This document shows, one piece after another, positions 14,598 to 23,377 of a stretch of DNA of 64,000 nucleotides. Location of the stretch: NCBI GenBank assembly GCA_001072465.1, contig JVKM01000014.1, positions 38,526-102,525 of the forward strand, written 5' to 3'. Each line of letters opens with the position of its first letter. The stretch's first letter is position 1. This stretch comes from Xylanimonas cellulosilytica. GTDB lineage: Bacteria > Actinomycetota > Actinomycetes > Actinomycetales > Actinomycetaceae. The position numbers were made by a program, and so were the translations under genes. The notes under the pieces are model-generated. The model saw only the letters and a list, made by a program, of their open reading frames with translations. It did no database searches and had not been told where the DNA came from.

Positions 14598-14840
14598 CTG
14601 GACCCGAAGAACCTGTCGCGAACCATCGAGGACGCGGCCACCGTGTGGGAGCCCATCCTGCCGTGGACATCGGCGGGCGCCTACATGGCCGGCACCCTGG
14701 GCGTCGCCACCCTCGCCTACATGCCCTGGGCGATCTCGAACTGGATCGCCATCTTCTTCGCCCTCGTGTGGGCGGCGACGGGCATCGGCATCGCAAAGCT
14801 CACGCCCGAGGAGCAGAAGGCTCTCGAAGCGGAGGGCTGA
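14598..14840 (+). pseudogene. C-terminal fragment of an NhaC-type Na+/H+ antiporter
   Basis: The frame begins without a start codon at LDPKNLSRTIEDAATVWEPI and continues through ILPWTSAGAYMAGTLGV, a stretch matching the conserved last part of NhaC antiporters (EDSGT...PWN-x-x-GAYM). It ends with a membrane segment and the tail LTPEEQKALEAEG at 14840. Roughly 85% of the expected protein is missing. Either the gene was truncated during rearrangement at the accessory region's right edge, or this piece was carried in. A perfect 14-bp terminator follows. Confidence 0.65.
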
Positions 14841-14854
14841 GCGTCACAGCATAA

Positions 14855-14886
14855 GGTGGGGGGCTCCCAGCCGGGAGCCCCCCACC
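14855..14886. terminator. Bidirectional intrinsic terminator
   Basis: GGTGGGGGGCTCCC (14855-14868) and GGGAGCCCCCCACC (14873-14886) form a perfect 14-bp stem with an AGCC loop, between the NhaC fragment and the convergent isomerase gene. Confidence 0.88.
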
Positions 14887-14906
14887 CATGCCACAGCATC
14901 ACAACC

Positions 14907-15470
14907 TCAGTACGCCAACCCCTTCGGCTGCTCCGCAAGCACTGCAAAGCCCGGATCAACGACCTCGAATCCGTTGGCCTTGTAGGCCTCGTAGTCGAAG
15001 TTTTCGCATTCGTCGTACCCGATGCGGTGGTACTCGTAGAAGCCGTCCCAGTCCTCGTACCCGGACCCAAGCGACGACTCGAGGAACGCGTCGGCCATGG
15101 CCATCGCAGTGCGCGGGGCGACGTAGAAGGCGCCCATGGCGAGGAGGTTCGCGTTGTTGGCGGCGGCGCAGCGGCGCGCGGCGGGCACGGATTCGCACAC
15201 GGCGGCGTGCACGTGGGGGCACTTGGAGGCGGCGATGTGGATGCCCATGCCGGTGCCGCAGAACGCGAGGGCGCGTTCGAACTTACCTTCGGCGATCTGG
15301 GCGCCGAGCGCGAAGCCGACGCGGTGGTACATGGGCGCGGTGTCGGCGTCGGGTGTCAGGTCGGTGACGGTCCAGCCTCGCTCCTCAAGGTGGGCTTTGA
15401 CGGCTTCCTTGAGGGGGTGCCCGGCGAAGTCGGCGCCGACGACAACGTGCTTGTCTTTAGCTGTCAGCAT
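14907..15470 (-). CDS. RpiB/LacA/LacB family sugar-phosphate isomerase
   Basis: The 187-residue cytoplasmic protein has the fold of ribose-5-phosphate isomerase B and the LacAB isomerases: VVVGADFAGHPLKEAVKAHL at the N terminus, the substrate loop FCGTGMGIHIAASKCPHVHA near residue 70, and ARRCAAANNANLLAMGA near residue 97. RpiB's catalytic cysteine position is C71 in FCGTGMG. It is longer than RpiB (about 150) by a C-terminal extension, like several sugar-specific relatives. It is last in a sugar ABC transporter operon and its start overlaps the upstream permease's end, so it probably acts on the imported sugar after phosphorylation. No kinase gene is in the window; the sugar is unknown. Confidence 0.82.
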   Translation of the reverse strand: MLTAKDKHVVVGADFAGHPLKEAVKAHLEERGWTVTDLTPDADTAPMYHRVGFALGAQIAEGKFERALAFCGTGMGIHIAASKCPHVHAAVCESVPAARRCAAANNANLLAMGAFYVAPRTAMAMADAFLESSLGSGYEDWDGFYEYHRIGYDECENFDYEAYKANGFEVVDPGFAVLAEQPKGLAY

Positions 15471-16503
15471 GCGCGTGTCCTTTCCTGAGTTTGCGCAGTT
15501 TGGAGAAGGAGAAGAGGCCCTCGTTCATGCAGATGACGAGCAGGAGCACGCCACCCCAGATGAGGGGCCTGTAGAAGTTGGAGATGTCGGGGAACATGTT
15601 CAGGCCGGAGGAGAGGACCTGGAGCATGAGGATGGACAGGAGGACGCCGCTCAGGCGTCCGGATCCGCCGTTGGGGTTGACGCCGCCGAGGACGACGATG
15701 AGGACGGTGAGCAGCGTGTAGGAGGCGCCGTAGTCGGCTTTCGCGGAGTTGTAGTTCGCGAGCATGACGATGCCGGCCATGGCGGCCATGATGCCGGAGA
15801 GCACGTAGGTGCGGATCAGCAGGCTCTTGACTTTCAGGCCCGAGAAGCGCGCCGCGGTGTCGTTCGTGCCGAGCATGAGGATCGTGGTCCCAAAGCCCGT
15901 GAAGGCGACGATGGCGCCGGCGACGGCCGCGCACACGAGGAACACGACGAGGGGGATGGGAACGAGGCCGGCCACCTTCCCCGTGAACACGGCTCCGAAC
16001 GCTGCTGGGACGCCGGAGACGGGTTTGCCCTGGGTGAGGATGAGGGCGACGCCGCCGAAGAGCTCGAGGGTGCCGAGGGTGGCGAGGATGGGTGGGATTT
16101 TGAGGACCGCGACGAGCGTACCGTTGATGAGTCCACACACGACCCCAACCACCAGGGCGACACCCAGCGCGATGAGGGTGGCCATGGCCATGGACGAGGG
16201 GGTGACGGCCGAGCCGAGCATCGAGCGCAGCGTGAGGGCCGCGCAGATCGAGGTGACGTTGGCGATGGCGACGACGGACAGGTCGATGCCGGCGGTAAAC
16301 ATGGTGAACATGACGCCCAGGCTCATGAGGCCGAATTCGGGGAATTGGACGGCCATCGACTGCCAGGTGCGCACGGCGAAGAAGGGGCCGGGGCGCACGG
16401 CGGCGAAGAAGATGAGCAGGAGGACGAAGACGATGACAAGGCGCGTCATATAGCTGTCCTTTTTGAGGAAAGCGAGGCGCGGGGAGGCGAGAAGCGTTGA
16501 CAT
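15457..16503 (-). CDS. Sugar ABC transporter permease, RbsC type (second permease)
   Basis: The 348-residue protein has eight to ten membrane segments and the RbsC/BPD_transp_2 marks: GVMFTMFTAGIDLSVVAIAN near residue 62, GTLVAVLKIPPILATLGTL near 130, and the late VVLGGVNPNGGSGRLSG. AGGAGG lies 8 bases before its ATG. It pairs with the permease at 16513 to form a heterodimeric channel, energised by the ATPase at 17514. Its end overlaps the isomerase start by 14 bases. The family includes ribose, autoinducer-2, rhamnose and erythritol importers, and the sequence alone does not decide among them. Confidence 0.88.
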   Translation of the reverse strand: MSTLLASPRLAFLKKDSYMTRLVIVFVLLLIFFAAVRPGPFFAVRTWQSMAVQFPEFGLMSLGVMFTMFTAGIDLSVVAIANVTSICAALTLRSMLGSAVTPSSMAMATLIALGVALVVGVVCGLINGTLVAVLKIPPILATLGTLELFGGVALILTQGKPVSGVPAAFGAVFTGKVAGLVPIPLVVFLVCAAVAGAIVAFTGFGTTILMLGTNDTAARFSGLKVKSLLIRTYVLSGIMAAMAGIVMLANYNSAKADYGASYTLLTVLIVVLGGVNPNGGSGRLSGVLLSILMLQVLSSGLNMFPDISNFYRPLIWGGVLLLVICMNEGLFSFSKLRKLRKGHAHADS

Positions 16504-16512
16504 GTGGTCCTC

Positions 16513-17514
16513 CTAGTGTGTGTTGCGGCGTGCGCGCATGACCTGAAGCGCGGAGACGCCGGTTCCCACGATGATGAGCAGGCCCAGGGCGAAGCCCTGC
16601 CAGAACGTCGGGATTCCCATGAGGATCATGGAGTTTTGGACGATGACGATGAGCAGCGTGCCGAGCATGACGCCCGTCAGCGAGCCCTTGCCGCCGGTGA
16701 TGGCGGTGCCGCCCAGGACGACGGCCGCGATGACCATCATTTCCATGCCGAGCAGGTTGGTCGGGTGCATCTGTCCCATGGAGCAGGTGCGGACCATGCC
16801 GGCCAGGGCGGCGATGACGCCGACGAGGACGTAGAGCCAGAACTTGGTGGCGCGCACCTTGAAGCCGACGCGGGCGGCCGCGGACTCGTCGCCGCCGAGG
16901 GCGAAGAGGGAGCGTCCGAACATCGTGTAGCGGGTGACGAAGAAGGCCACCGCGACGACCGCGACGAGGATCAGGAAGGACACGGGCATGGAGGACTGGA
17001 GGCCGGAGCTTTCGTTGCGGGCGACGAAGAGGGACGCGGATCCGAAGGAGCGCATGGACTCGGGGATCGTGTTGATCTGCACGGATTTGAGCGCGCCCTG
17101 CATGACGCCGTTGAACACGTTGGCGGTGCCCAGGGTGATGATCAGCGTGGGCACGGTCAGCCTGGAGGTGAAGATGCCGTTGAATGCGCCGAGGACCGCG
17201 CCGAGGGCGGCGGCGATCAGGAAGGGCACGATGACGGGCCCGTTCCACCCGTTGTCGACGAGGACTTTCGTGGTCACGTAGACCGCAAGGGAGGCCAGCG
17301 CCGGGAAGGACACGTCGATGCCGCCGGAGACGAGGACGAGGTGCGCGGCGACGGCGAAGAGGCCGGGCACCACCATCGCACCGGCCAGGTCGACGAGGTT
17401 GTTGGCCGTGTAGAACTGTCCGGAGCGCGCCTGGATGACCAGGGTGAGCGCGGCGATGACCAGGAACACCCAGAATTCGTTGGCGCGCAGGACTTTCGTG
17501 ATGAGTCGGGGCAT
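16513..17514 (-). CDS. Sugar ABC transporter permease, RbsC type (first permease)
   Basis: The 333-residue polytopic protein shows the same family signature as its partner: FAVAAHLVLVSGGIDVSFPA near residue 57, SRLTVPTLIITLGTANVFNG near 117, and AAVVLGGTAITGGKGSLTG near 265. The start codon shares bases with the stop of the ATPase gene (end 17514), and the gap to the second permease is only 9 bases, so the genes are coupled. Two different permeases of this class in one operon are common in AI-2/rhamnose-type transporters and unusual for simple ribose systems. Confidence 0.88.
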   Translation of the reverse strand: MPRLITKVLRANEFWVFLVIAALTLVIQARSGQFYTANNLVDLAGAMVVPGLFAVAAHLVLVSGGIDVSFPALASLAVYVTTKVLVDNGWNGPVIVPFLIAAALGAVLGAFNGIFTSRLTVPTLIITLGTANVFNGVMQGALKSVQINTIPESMRSFGSASLFVARNESSGLQSSMPVSFLILVAVVAVAFFVTRYTMFGRSLFALGGDESAAARVGFKVRATKFWLYVLVGVIAALAGMVRTCSMGQMHPTNLLGMEMMVIAAVVLGGTAITGGKGSLTGVMLGTLLIVIVQNSMILMGIPTFWQGFALGLLIIVGTGVSALQVMRARRNTH

Positions 17515-19040
17515 TAGTTCTCTCCCCCTTCGGTCGACGAGGCCGGGGCCTGGTCTTCGGACAGGAGCCGGGTCAGTTCGGCCTCGGTGAGGGTGTCGGG
17601 GTTGATCGGGTCGCTCAGGTGCCCGGCTCGCATGATGGCGATGGTCGAGCAGTTGGTGAGCACTTCAGCGATGTCGTCGGAGATGATGATGACGGCCATG
17701 CCTTGCGCGGCGAGTTCACGCAGGATCGAGTGGATCGTGAATTTGGAGCCGATGTCGACGCCGACGGTGGGCCCGTTGAGGATGAGGACGGAGGGCTTGG
17801 TGGCGAGCCACTTGGCCAGGACGACCTTTTGCTGGTTGCCGCCCGACAGGGTGTTGACGGCGTTGGCGGGGTCGGGGGTGACGACGTCGAGGCGCTTCAC
17901 CCACTTCTTCTCTTCGTCGCGGATGGCTTTCTTGTCGATGAATCCGAGGGCCTTGGTGAAGGATTCCATCTCGGAGATCGTGATGTTTTCGCCGATCGAG
18001 CGCGAGAGGAAGAGGCCTTCGGTGAGTCGGTCTTCGGGGACGTAGGCGATGCCGGCGGCGATCGCGTCGCGCACGCCTCGCAGGGTGACATCCTGGCCTT
18101 TGACGCGGATGCGCCCAGAGTCAAGGGGGAGCATCCCGAAGAGGGACATGGCAAGTTCGGTGCGCCCAGAGCCGAGGAGGCCGGTGATGCCGAGGATTTC
18201 GCCGGGCCGCACGCTCAGGGAGGCGTCAGCGAAGGCGCCGCTCACGGTTGCGCCCTCAACCTCGAGGATCGGGGCATCGGTGATGTCGCCGGGCTGGTAG
18301 CGCTCCTCGTCGAAGTCGCGCCCGGTCATGTGGCGGGCGAAGCTGGCGCGGTCGAGCTCTTCCTTCGGGCAGGTGATGACCTTGTGTCCGCTGCGCAGGA
18401 TGGTGAAGCGCTGCGCGATTTCGAAGACTTCTTCGAGCTTGTGGGACACGAAGAGGATCGCGATGCCTCGTGATTGCAGGTCGGCGACGATGTTGAAGAG
18501 GGCGCGCACTTCCTTCTTGGTGAGGGCGGTCGTGGGCTCGTCCATGATGATGAGTTTCGCATCGCCCATGAGTGCGCGGCTGATGGCGACGAGCTGCTTG
18601 TCAGCGACGGAGAGGTTGCCGACGAGTTCGTCTAGGTCGACCTGGAAGCCGATCTTCGCGACGGCTTCGCGGGCGACTTCGCGCATGCGCGAGCGGTTGA
18701 CGAGGCGGCGTCCGGCGGCGACTTCGCTGCCGAGCGCGATGTTCTCCATGACGGAGAGGTTGGGGAAGATGGAGAAGTCCTGGTAGATGACGCGTACGCC
18801 CGCGTCGATGGCGTCGGCGGGTGTCAGGCGCGTAAACTCGCGGCCCCCGATGGAGACCGTGCCCTGTTCGGGGGTGTGGACTCCGGAGATGACTTTAATG
18901 AGGGTGGATTTGCCCGACCCGTTTTCTCCGGCGAGGCAGTGGATTTCTCCGGGCGCGATGTCGAGGTCGATGTCGACCAGGGCTCGCACGCCTGCGAAGG
19001 ATTTGCTGACGTGTCGTACCGCCAGCACTGGGGTGTCCAT
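17514..19040 (-). CDS. Sugar ABC transporter ATPase, RbsA type, with a degenerate second site
   Basis: The 508-residue protein has two fused nucleotide-binding domains. The first is complete: GENGSGKST (Walker A, about residue 39), a signature LSVADKQ and IMDEPTT (Walker B). The second has the family's usual altered Walker A, GLLGSGRTE, and a good signature LSGGNQQ, but its Walker B reads LILNGPTVGVD, so both the magnesium aspartate and the catalytic glutamate of DEP are replaced by N-G. Only one site is likely to hydrolyse ATP. It works with the permeases at 16513 and 15457. The C-terminal tail contains APASS, encoded by the recurrent GACGAGGCCGGGGC word at 17536. Confidence 0.9.
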   Translation of the reverse strand: MDTPVLAVRHVSKSFAGVRALVDIDLDIAPGEIHCLAGENGSGKSTLIKVISGVHTPEQGTVSIGGREFTRLTPADAIDAGVRVIYQDFSIFPNLSVMENIALGSEVAAGRRLVNRSRMREVAREAVAKIGFQVDLDELVGNLSVADKQLVAISRALMGDAKLIIMDEPTTALTKKEVRALFNIVADLQSRGIAILFVSHKLEEVFEIAQRFTILRSGHKVITCPKEELDRASFARHMTGRDFDEERYQPGDITDAPILEVEGATVSGAFADASLSVRPGEILGITGLLGSGRTELAMSLFGMLPLDSGRIRVKGQDVTLRGVRDAIAAGIAYVPEDRLTEGLFLSRSIGENITISEMESFTKALGFIDKKAIRDEEKKWVKRLDVVTPDPANAVNTLSGGNQQKVVLAKWLATKPSVLILNGPTVGVDIGSKFTIHSILRELAAQGMAVIIISDDIAEVLTNCSTIAIMRAGHLSDPINPDTLTEAELTRLLSEDQAPASSTEGGEN

Positions 19041-19075
19041 GTGGTGTCCTTTCCGACGCGTGGTGCCGACCCGGG

Positions 19076-19109
19076 GCCACGGCCTCGTTCATTGGGACGA
19101 GGCCGTGGC
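19076..19109 (-). terminator. Hairpin between solute-binding protein and ATPase genes
   Basis: GCCACGGCCTCGT (19076-19088) pairs with ACGAGGCCGTGGC (19097-19109). Lying inside the operon after the first gene, it probably acts as a partial terminator that keeps the binding protein more abundant than the membrane parts. It is another inverted pair of the GACGAGGCC word. Confidence 0.7.
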
Positions 19110-19137
19110 GCGCGGGTGGTCGTGTGCGGTGAATCGG

Positions 19138-20187
19138 TTAGAAGCCGAGGGAGTCGACGTTGTCCTTGGTGATCTGGATCCAGCCGTTGCCTTCGAGGAC
19201 CTTGGTGGAGCCTTCGGAGAAGTGCATGGATTCGTATCCCTTGACGCCAAGATTGACACCGTCTTCGATCTTTTCACCGTTGAGGACCTTGGTAGCCAGG
19301 GATGCCATGGCGTAGCCGGCGTCCGCGGGGTCCCAGAGGGTCAGGGTCGACACGGAGCCGTCCTTGAGGATCTGGGCGTTGGCGGCGGGCATGCCCGTGC
19401 CTGCGGTGAAGACTTTGCCCTTGAGGCCGAGTTCTTCGATGGCGCGGGCGGTGCCGGGCGCGTCGAAGGAGGAGGTGCCAAGGATGCCCTTGACTTCGGG
19501 GTACTTCTTGAGGACTTCCTTGGCGGTCTGGTAGGCGGTTTCACCGTTGTCCTGGGATTCGACGCGGGGCTCGGCTTCGAGCAGCGTCATCTTGGGGTAC
19601 TTCTCCTTCTGGTGGGCGACGGCGCCGTCTGCCCATTCGTTGTGGGAGGCGTTGGTGACGTGGCCGACCATGGTGGTGTAGACGCCTTCTTCACCCATGG
19701 CTTGGGCGAGGTTGTCCATGATGAACGCGCCGTATTCGCTGTTGTTGAAGGCTTCGATGTCGTACATCGTGTTCTGCTGGGAGGCGCCTTCGTGGGTGAC
19801 GACGACGATGCCTGCGTCCATGGCCTGCTTGAGGACGGGCTCGATGGCTCCGGGGTCGACGGGGACGACGCAGATGGCGTCGACGCCTTGGGCGATGAGG
19901 TCTTGGATGACCTGGGCCTGCATGGTGGCGTCGGTTTCAGCGGGGCCCTTCTGGAAGGCGTTCATGCCGGTGTCTTCGGCGTACTTCTTGACGCCGGTTT
20001 CCATGCGGACGAACCAGGGGTTGGTGGCGTCCTTGGGAACGACGGCGATCGTGTAGTTGCCGTCTCCGCCGCCCTTCGCTGCGGGGCTGGACGAGGATTG
20101 TGCGGTGTCGCCGGGGGTGCAGGCGCCGAGGGCGAGGGCGCATGCGGATGCGGCGACGAGGGCTGTAGCTGCGAGGCGGGGCTTCAT
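19138..20187 (-). CDS. Sugar ABC transporter solute-binding lipoprotein
   Basis: I start at ATG 20185-20187, preceded by GAGGAG, giving 349 residues; the longer open frame upstream has no ribosome site. A signal peptide ends in the lipobox LALGAC (Cys about residue 23), so the protein is membrane-anchored outside the cell. The rest is a type 1 periplasmic-binding fold like LsrB and RhaS: IAVVPKDATNPWFVRMETG, DLIAQGVDAICVVPVDP, and ILGTSSFDAPGTARAIEELG. It is the first gene of the transporter operon. The sequence resembles proteins annotated as autoinducer-2 or rhamnose binders, but the ligand cannot be fixed by eye. Confidence 0.88.
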   Translation of the reverse strand: MKPRLAATALVAASACALALGACTPGDTAQSSSSPAAKGGGDGNYTIAVVPKDATNPWFVRMETGVKKYAEDTGMNAFQKGPAETDATMQAQVIQDLIAQGVDAICVVPVDPGAIEPVLKQAMDAGIVVVTHEGASQQNTMYDIEAFNNSEYGAFIMDNLAQAMGEEGVYTTMVGHVTNASHNEWADGAVAHQKEKYPKMTLLEAEPRVESQDNGETAYQTAKEVLKKYPEVKGILGTSSFDAPGTARAIEELGLKGKVFTAGTGMPAANAQILKDGSVSTLTLWDPADAGYAMASLATKVLNGEKIEDGVNLGVKGYESMHFSEGSTKVLEGNGWIQITKDNVDSLGF

Positions 20188-20669
20188 AGGAGTCTCCTCT
20201 GTGTGGATCAACGTCGGTGTTGAGGTTGTGGTTGTGCGGCGGCTCTGCTGGGGTGCGGCGGTGCCAGGCGTGTCCGTCTTCGTTGCTGGACCCACCCTGC
20301 GGTGCCGCGTGTGCGGTGCTGCTGCGTGCCGGGTGCTCCCGTCTTTGGGGGCGCGTCGGCGTGCCCCCAATCCTAGGCCACGCGGGTGGTGGCGTTCACT
20401 TTCCGGGTCTGTTTTGGACGAGGCCGGGGCGGGTTTTTGGGGTGCGGTTGCGGCGGTTTTGAGCTGATTTGTCTGACGTATGGGCGGGGGCGTTAGTCCA
20501 GACAAATACTGTCCAAGATGGACTGCTATGAACCGCACTATTGCTAGCTGGAGCGGCGCACACTCGTGCGGTGACGCGCATCATAACTGCACATTTGTGC
20601 GATTCTATGCGCGGGCGCGGGAGGATGTGCAGGGCGTGGGCACGCACCCCCTCCCGCGCCTACCAAGGT
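20188..20669. other. Gene-free leader region of the sugar transporter operon
   Basis: No convincing gene is seen in these 480 bases. They hold the TTTGTCTG/CAGACAAA inverted repeat at 20468-20506, an exact copy of GACGAGGCCGGGGC at 20417, and GCACATTTGTGCG (from 20591), a palindromic word also present near 28938. Confidence 0.6.
20468..20506. promoter_or_regulatory. Candidate operator of the sugar transporter operon
   Basis: TTTGTCTG (20468-20475) and CAGACAAA (20499-20506) are perfect inverted copies separated by 23 bases, about 280 bases upstream of the solute-binding protein start. The spacing would suit a dimeric regulator bound to opposed sites; no regulator gene is adjacent. Confidence 0.4.
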
Positions 20670-21182
20670 CTAGCTCTGCTTGGCGGCTTCGACAACCTCG
20701 TACCATTCTCGCTCGGTGAGGCCCCTCTGGCGGGCCACCATGTAAGCATTCCTTCGATGCTGCTGCCGATCAACCTCGAGCTCACTCGGGTTTATCACCT
20801 TTCCATATGCTCCTGCCCCTGAGAGAGCAGCCGCAACCACGGGGATCGCTAGCGTCAGATTCATACTCAACTCGAGTTTCGATCCTTCTGTCGGGCTGAA
20901 GACAATCTCCCTAAGAGACGGCTTTCCGAACAGCCAATACATGACGACAGTGATGCCACAACACAGGATGCACACCAACGCAGCGATCGCTGATGTCTTG
21001 AGTCGCGCCTTCCGTTCCCTTGAGACAATCGAACTGGCCAGCAGATACTCCTCGCCAAGCTCAGGCAGCGTCAGGGACGCCAACGTCCGAGTTCCGTTGA
21101 TCTGATTGAGCGTTCCGTTCAGGTCCCCACCGAACTGCGCGATCTGGTTGCCATCCCCATTGTTGGCAATTTTCTGAGACAT
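20670..21182 (-). CDS. Unknown two-span membrane protein beside the restriction locus
   Basis: The 170-residue product starts after a strong AGGAGGGG site. Its N terminus is asparagine- and glycine-rich (NNGDGNQIAQFGGDLNGTLN). Two membrane segments follow (about residues 64-85 and 108-129), then a charged, tryptophan-containing helix (RQRGLTEREWYEVVEAAK). I do not recognise a family. It sits between the sugar operon and the type I restriction genes, on the opposite strand to both hsdM and a short frame at 21249. An N-rich leader followed by two spans is seen in some effector-type defence proteins, but that is only a resemblance. Confidence 0.5.
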   Translation of the reverse strand: MSQKIANNGDGNQIAQFGGDLNGTLNQINGTRTLASLTLPELGEEYLLASSIVSRERKARLKTSAIAALVCILCCGITVVMYWLFGKPSLREIVFSPTEGSKLELSMNLTLAIPVVAAALSGAGAYGKVINPSELEVDRQQHRRNAYMVARQRGLTEREWYEVVEAAKQS

Positions 21183-21796
21183 CCCGTCCCCTCCTCTGGG
21201 TCACATTGCCGACCGCCATGGTCGACAAACAAAACGTTAAGGAGGGCCATGCTCATCTGCGCCCATCGCACCAAACAACGCACAGAAATGACCGTGGGTG
21301 CACGTGCAGTCAACAAACTGATGCGCCACCAATAGGACCGAATCATGCACCAGAGCCGCCTGCAACATCTGACACATGAGCATACCCATCGAACGGCAAG
21401 TCATCCTGGTTGGGAACTGTAGCTTCCTCAACGGACTGGACCCAGTCGTCCTTCGGAACGCAACCACCATCCGATTCAGCAAGGGCCCGCAGCAGAGGCA
21501 CTACAACAATCTTGAGGGTCCTACGAAGCAAAAGAAACCCTCATGATTGGCCTGACTAGCGACCTCAAAACCAACCAGACCGTTGTGGAATATGTTCGTC
21601 GATAGATGATCGTTTGAGCAAGACTTCCGGGAGCAAGTGAAAACCGCCACCCCGAAGCTCGCAAGCTCAGCTAGGATGAGACCGTCACGACCGCAGCGTT
21701 TGTGTATATCTGTGAAGCGTTGAACTGCCAGTTGATGGAGATCAATGAACTGAAGCCTCCTACACAATCGCTGTATCAAGAAAACTACAGGTTTGG
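21183..21796. other. Region between the membrane protein and hsdM
   Basis: These 614 bases are lower in GC than the chromosome. Apart from the 28-codon frame at 21249, short frames are open on both strands (for example 21377-21545 on the plus strand and 21343-21531 on the minus strand) without ribosome sites, so none is called. The hsdM promoter must lie in the right-hand part. Confidence 0.5.
21249..21335 (+). CDS. Possible 28-residue small protein
   Basis: ATG 21249 follows AAGGAGGGCC, one of the best ribosome sites in the region, and gives a basic peptide beginning MLICAHRTKQR and ending KLMRHQ before TAG. It lies divergent to the membrane protein gene at 20670. No similarity is recognised. 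The strong ribosome site is the only evidence. Confidence 0.3.
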   Translation: MLICAHRTKQRTEMTVGARAVNKLMRHQ

Positions 21797-23377
21797 ATGA
21801 CTCATATGGCGAGTAAAAAGGGCGATGAAATGACTCTCGAACGAACTCTCTGGGAGACCGCCGAGTCGATGCGCGCCAAAGGCAATCAGGAGGCATCCGA
21901 GTACAAGCATGTGGTACTCGGACTCGTGTTCCTCAAATACGTCTCCGACAAGTTCTCCGAGCGACGCCAAGAGCTCACCCAGGAACTGATCAACGAGGGT
22001 ATCGACGAGGACCAGATCCCATCATTCCTGGAAGACCGAGATGAATATTCAGGTAAGAACGTCTTCTGGATTCCTGATGGTGCCCGCTGGGAGCAGTTGC
22101 AAGCCAAGGCCAAACTGCCAGGAATCGGCCAGGCCATTGACGAGGCGATGCGACTCATCGAACGTGAAAACCCCACGCTGATGGGTGTCTTGCCGCGCAA
22201 CTACGGCCGCGAGGACCTCAAGGACGAGATGCTCGGCGAGCTCATTGACCTCATCGGCTCTATCGGTTTCGGTGCGGACAGCGATCATGGGGCTGACGAC
22301 ATTCTCGGCCGCGTCTACGAATACTTCCTTGGCATGTTTGCCGGGGCAGAGAAGGGAAAGGACGGCGGCGAGTTCTACACGCCGCGCAGCGTGGTCAATC
22401 TGCTCGTCGAAATGCTCCAGCCGTTTAGTGGCCGTGTCTATGACCCATGCTGTGGTAGTGGTGGCATGTTCGTGCAGTCGGCCCGCTTCGTCGAAGCCCA
22501 CGGTGGCAGCCGGGATGCACTGTCCATCTACGGCCAGGAAAAAGCTGCCTCCACCTGGCGTCTAGCCAAGATGAACCTGGCACTACGAGGCATCGAAGCA
22601 GACCTTGGCCCACGGGACGCTGAAACCTTCACTGAAGACCAACACCCAGACCTGCGCGCGGACTTCATCATCGCCAACCCGCCCTTCAACCTCAAAGGCT
22701 ACTGGTCAGCCGTCCTGGAGGATGATCCACGCTGGGCCTACGGCACCCCGAACGACTCCAACGCGAACTACGCGTGGATCCAGCACTTCCTCTACCACCT
22801 CGCCCCCTCAGGCTCGGTAGGCTTTGTCATGGCCAACGGCGCACTGTCATCCAAAGCGAAGACAGACGGCACCATCCGCCAAGCCCTCGTTGAAGCAGAC
22901 CTCGTGGACTGCATCGTGGCGCTACCCGACAAGCTCTTCTTCAACACCGGAATCCCAGCGTGCCTGTGGTTCCTCTCGAAGAACCGGCACGGTAACGGCC
23001 ACCGCGACCGCCACGATGAGGTGCTCTTCATCGATGCTCGCAACATGGGTGAGATGATCACCCGTGCGCAACGGCAACTCACCGAAGCGGAGATCGAACG
23101 TATCGCCAGCACGTACAACACGTGGCGATCCCGCGACGCGCACGCGAACTACGAGGACGTGGCCGGATTCTGCAAAGCAGCCACCCTCGAGGAGATCCGC
23201 GACAACGACTTCATCCTCACCCCGGGACGCTACGTCGGCCTTGACCAGACAGAAGATCCCGACGCCGAGCCCGCCGAGCAGAAAATCAAGCGCCTCACCG
23301 CCGAACTCCTCGCCGAACTCGACCGCGGCCGTGAACTCGAGGAACAAATTAGAGCTCTGCTGGGGGGACAGCGATGA
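21797..23377 (+). CDS. hsdM: Type I restriction-modification methyltransferase subunit M
   Basis: The 526-residue protein is a type I N6-adenine methyltransferase subunit. It has the N-terminal helical domain (TLERTLWETAESMRAKG, then KHVVLGLVFLKYVSDKF), the AdoMet motif YDPCCGSGGM near residue 214 and the catalytic NPPFN near residue 293. With HsdS it methylates both halves of a split target; with HsdR it cuts unmodified DNA. ATG 21797 lacks a good ribosome site, and ATG 21806 or 21830 are possible starts. Its stop overlaps the hsdS start by four bases. Base composition is lower than the flanking genes, as expected for a mobile defence island. Confidence 0.95.
   Translation: MTHMASKKGDEMTLERTLWETAESMRAKGNQEASEYKHVVLGLVFLKYVSDKFSERRQELTQELINEGIDEDQIPSFLEDRDEYSGKNVFWIPDGARWEQLQAKAKLPGIGQAIDEAMRLIERENPTLMGVLPRNYGREDLKDEMLGELIDLIGSIGFGADSDHGADDILGRVYEYFLGMFAGAEKGKDGGEFYTPRSVVNLLVEMLQPFSGRVYDPCCGSGGMFVQSARFVEAHGGSRDALSIYGQEKAASTWRLAKMNLALRGIEADLGPRDAETFTEDQHPDLRADFIIANPPFNLKGYWSAVLEDDPRWAYGTPNDSNANYAWIQHFLYHLAPSGSVGFVMANGALSSKAKTDGTIRQALVEADLVDCIVALPDKLFFNTGIPACLWFLSKNRHGNGHRDRHDEVLFIDARNMGEMITRAQRQLTEAEIERIASTYNTWRSRDAHANYEDVAGFCKAATLEEIRDNDFILTPGRYVGLDQTEDPDAEPAEQKIKRLTAELLAELDRGRELEEQIRALLGGQR

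Noticed and set aside
19139..20538. 466-codon form of the solute-binding lipoprotein
   Set aside because: The first 117 codons lack a start signal and would bury the signal peptide; ATG 20187 with GAGGAG gives a proper lipoprotein.
21343..21545. Short frames on both strands upstream of hsdM
   Set aside because: Frames of about 60 codons are open on both strands with no ribosome site on either, so neither can be supported.
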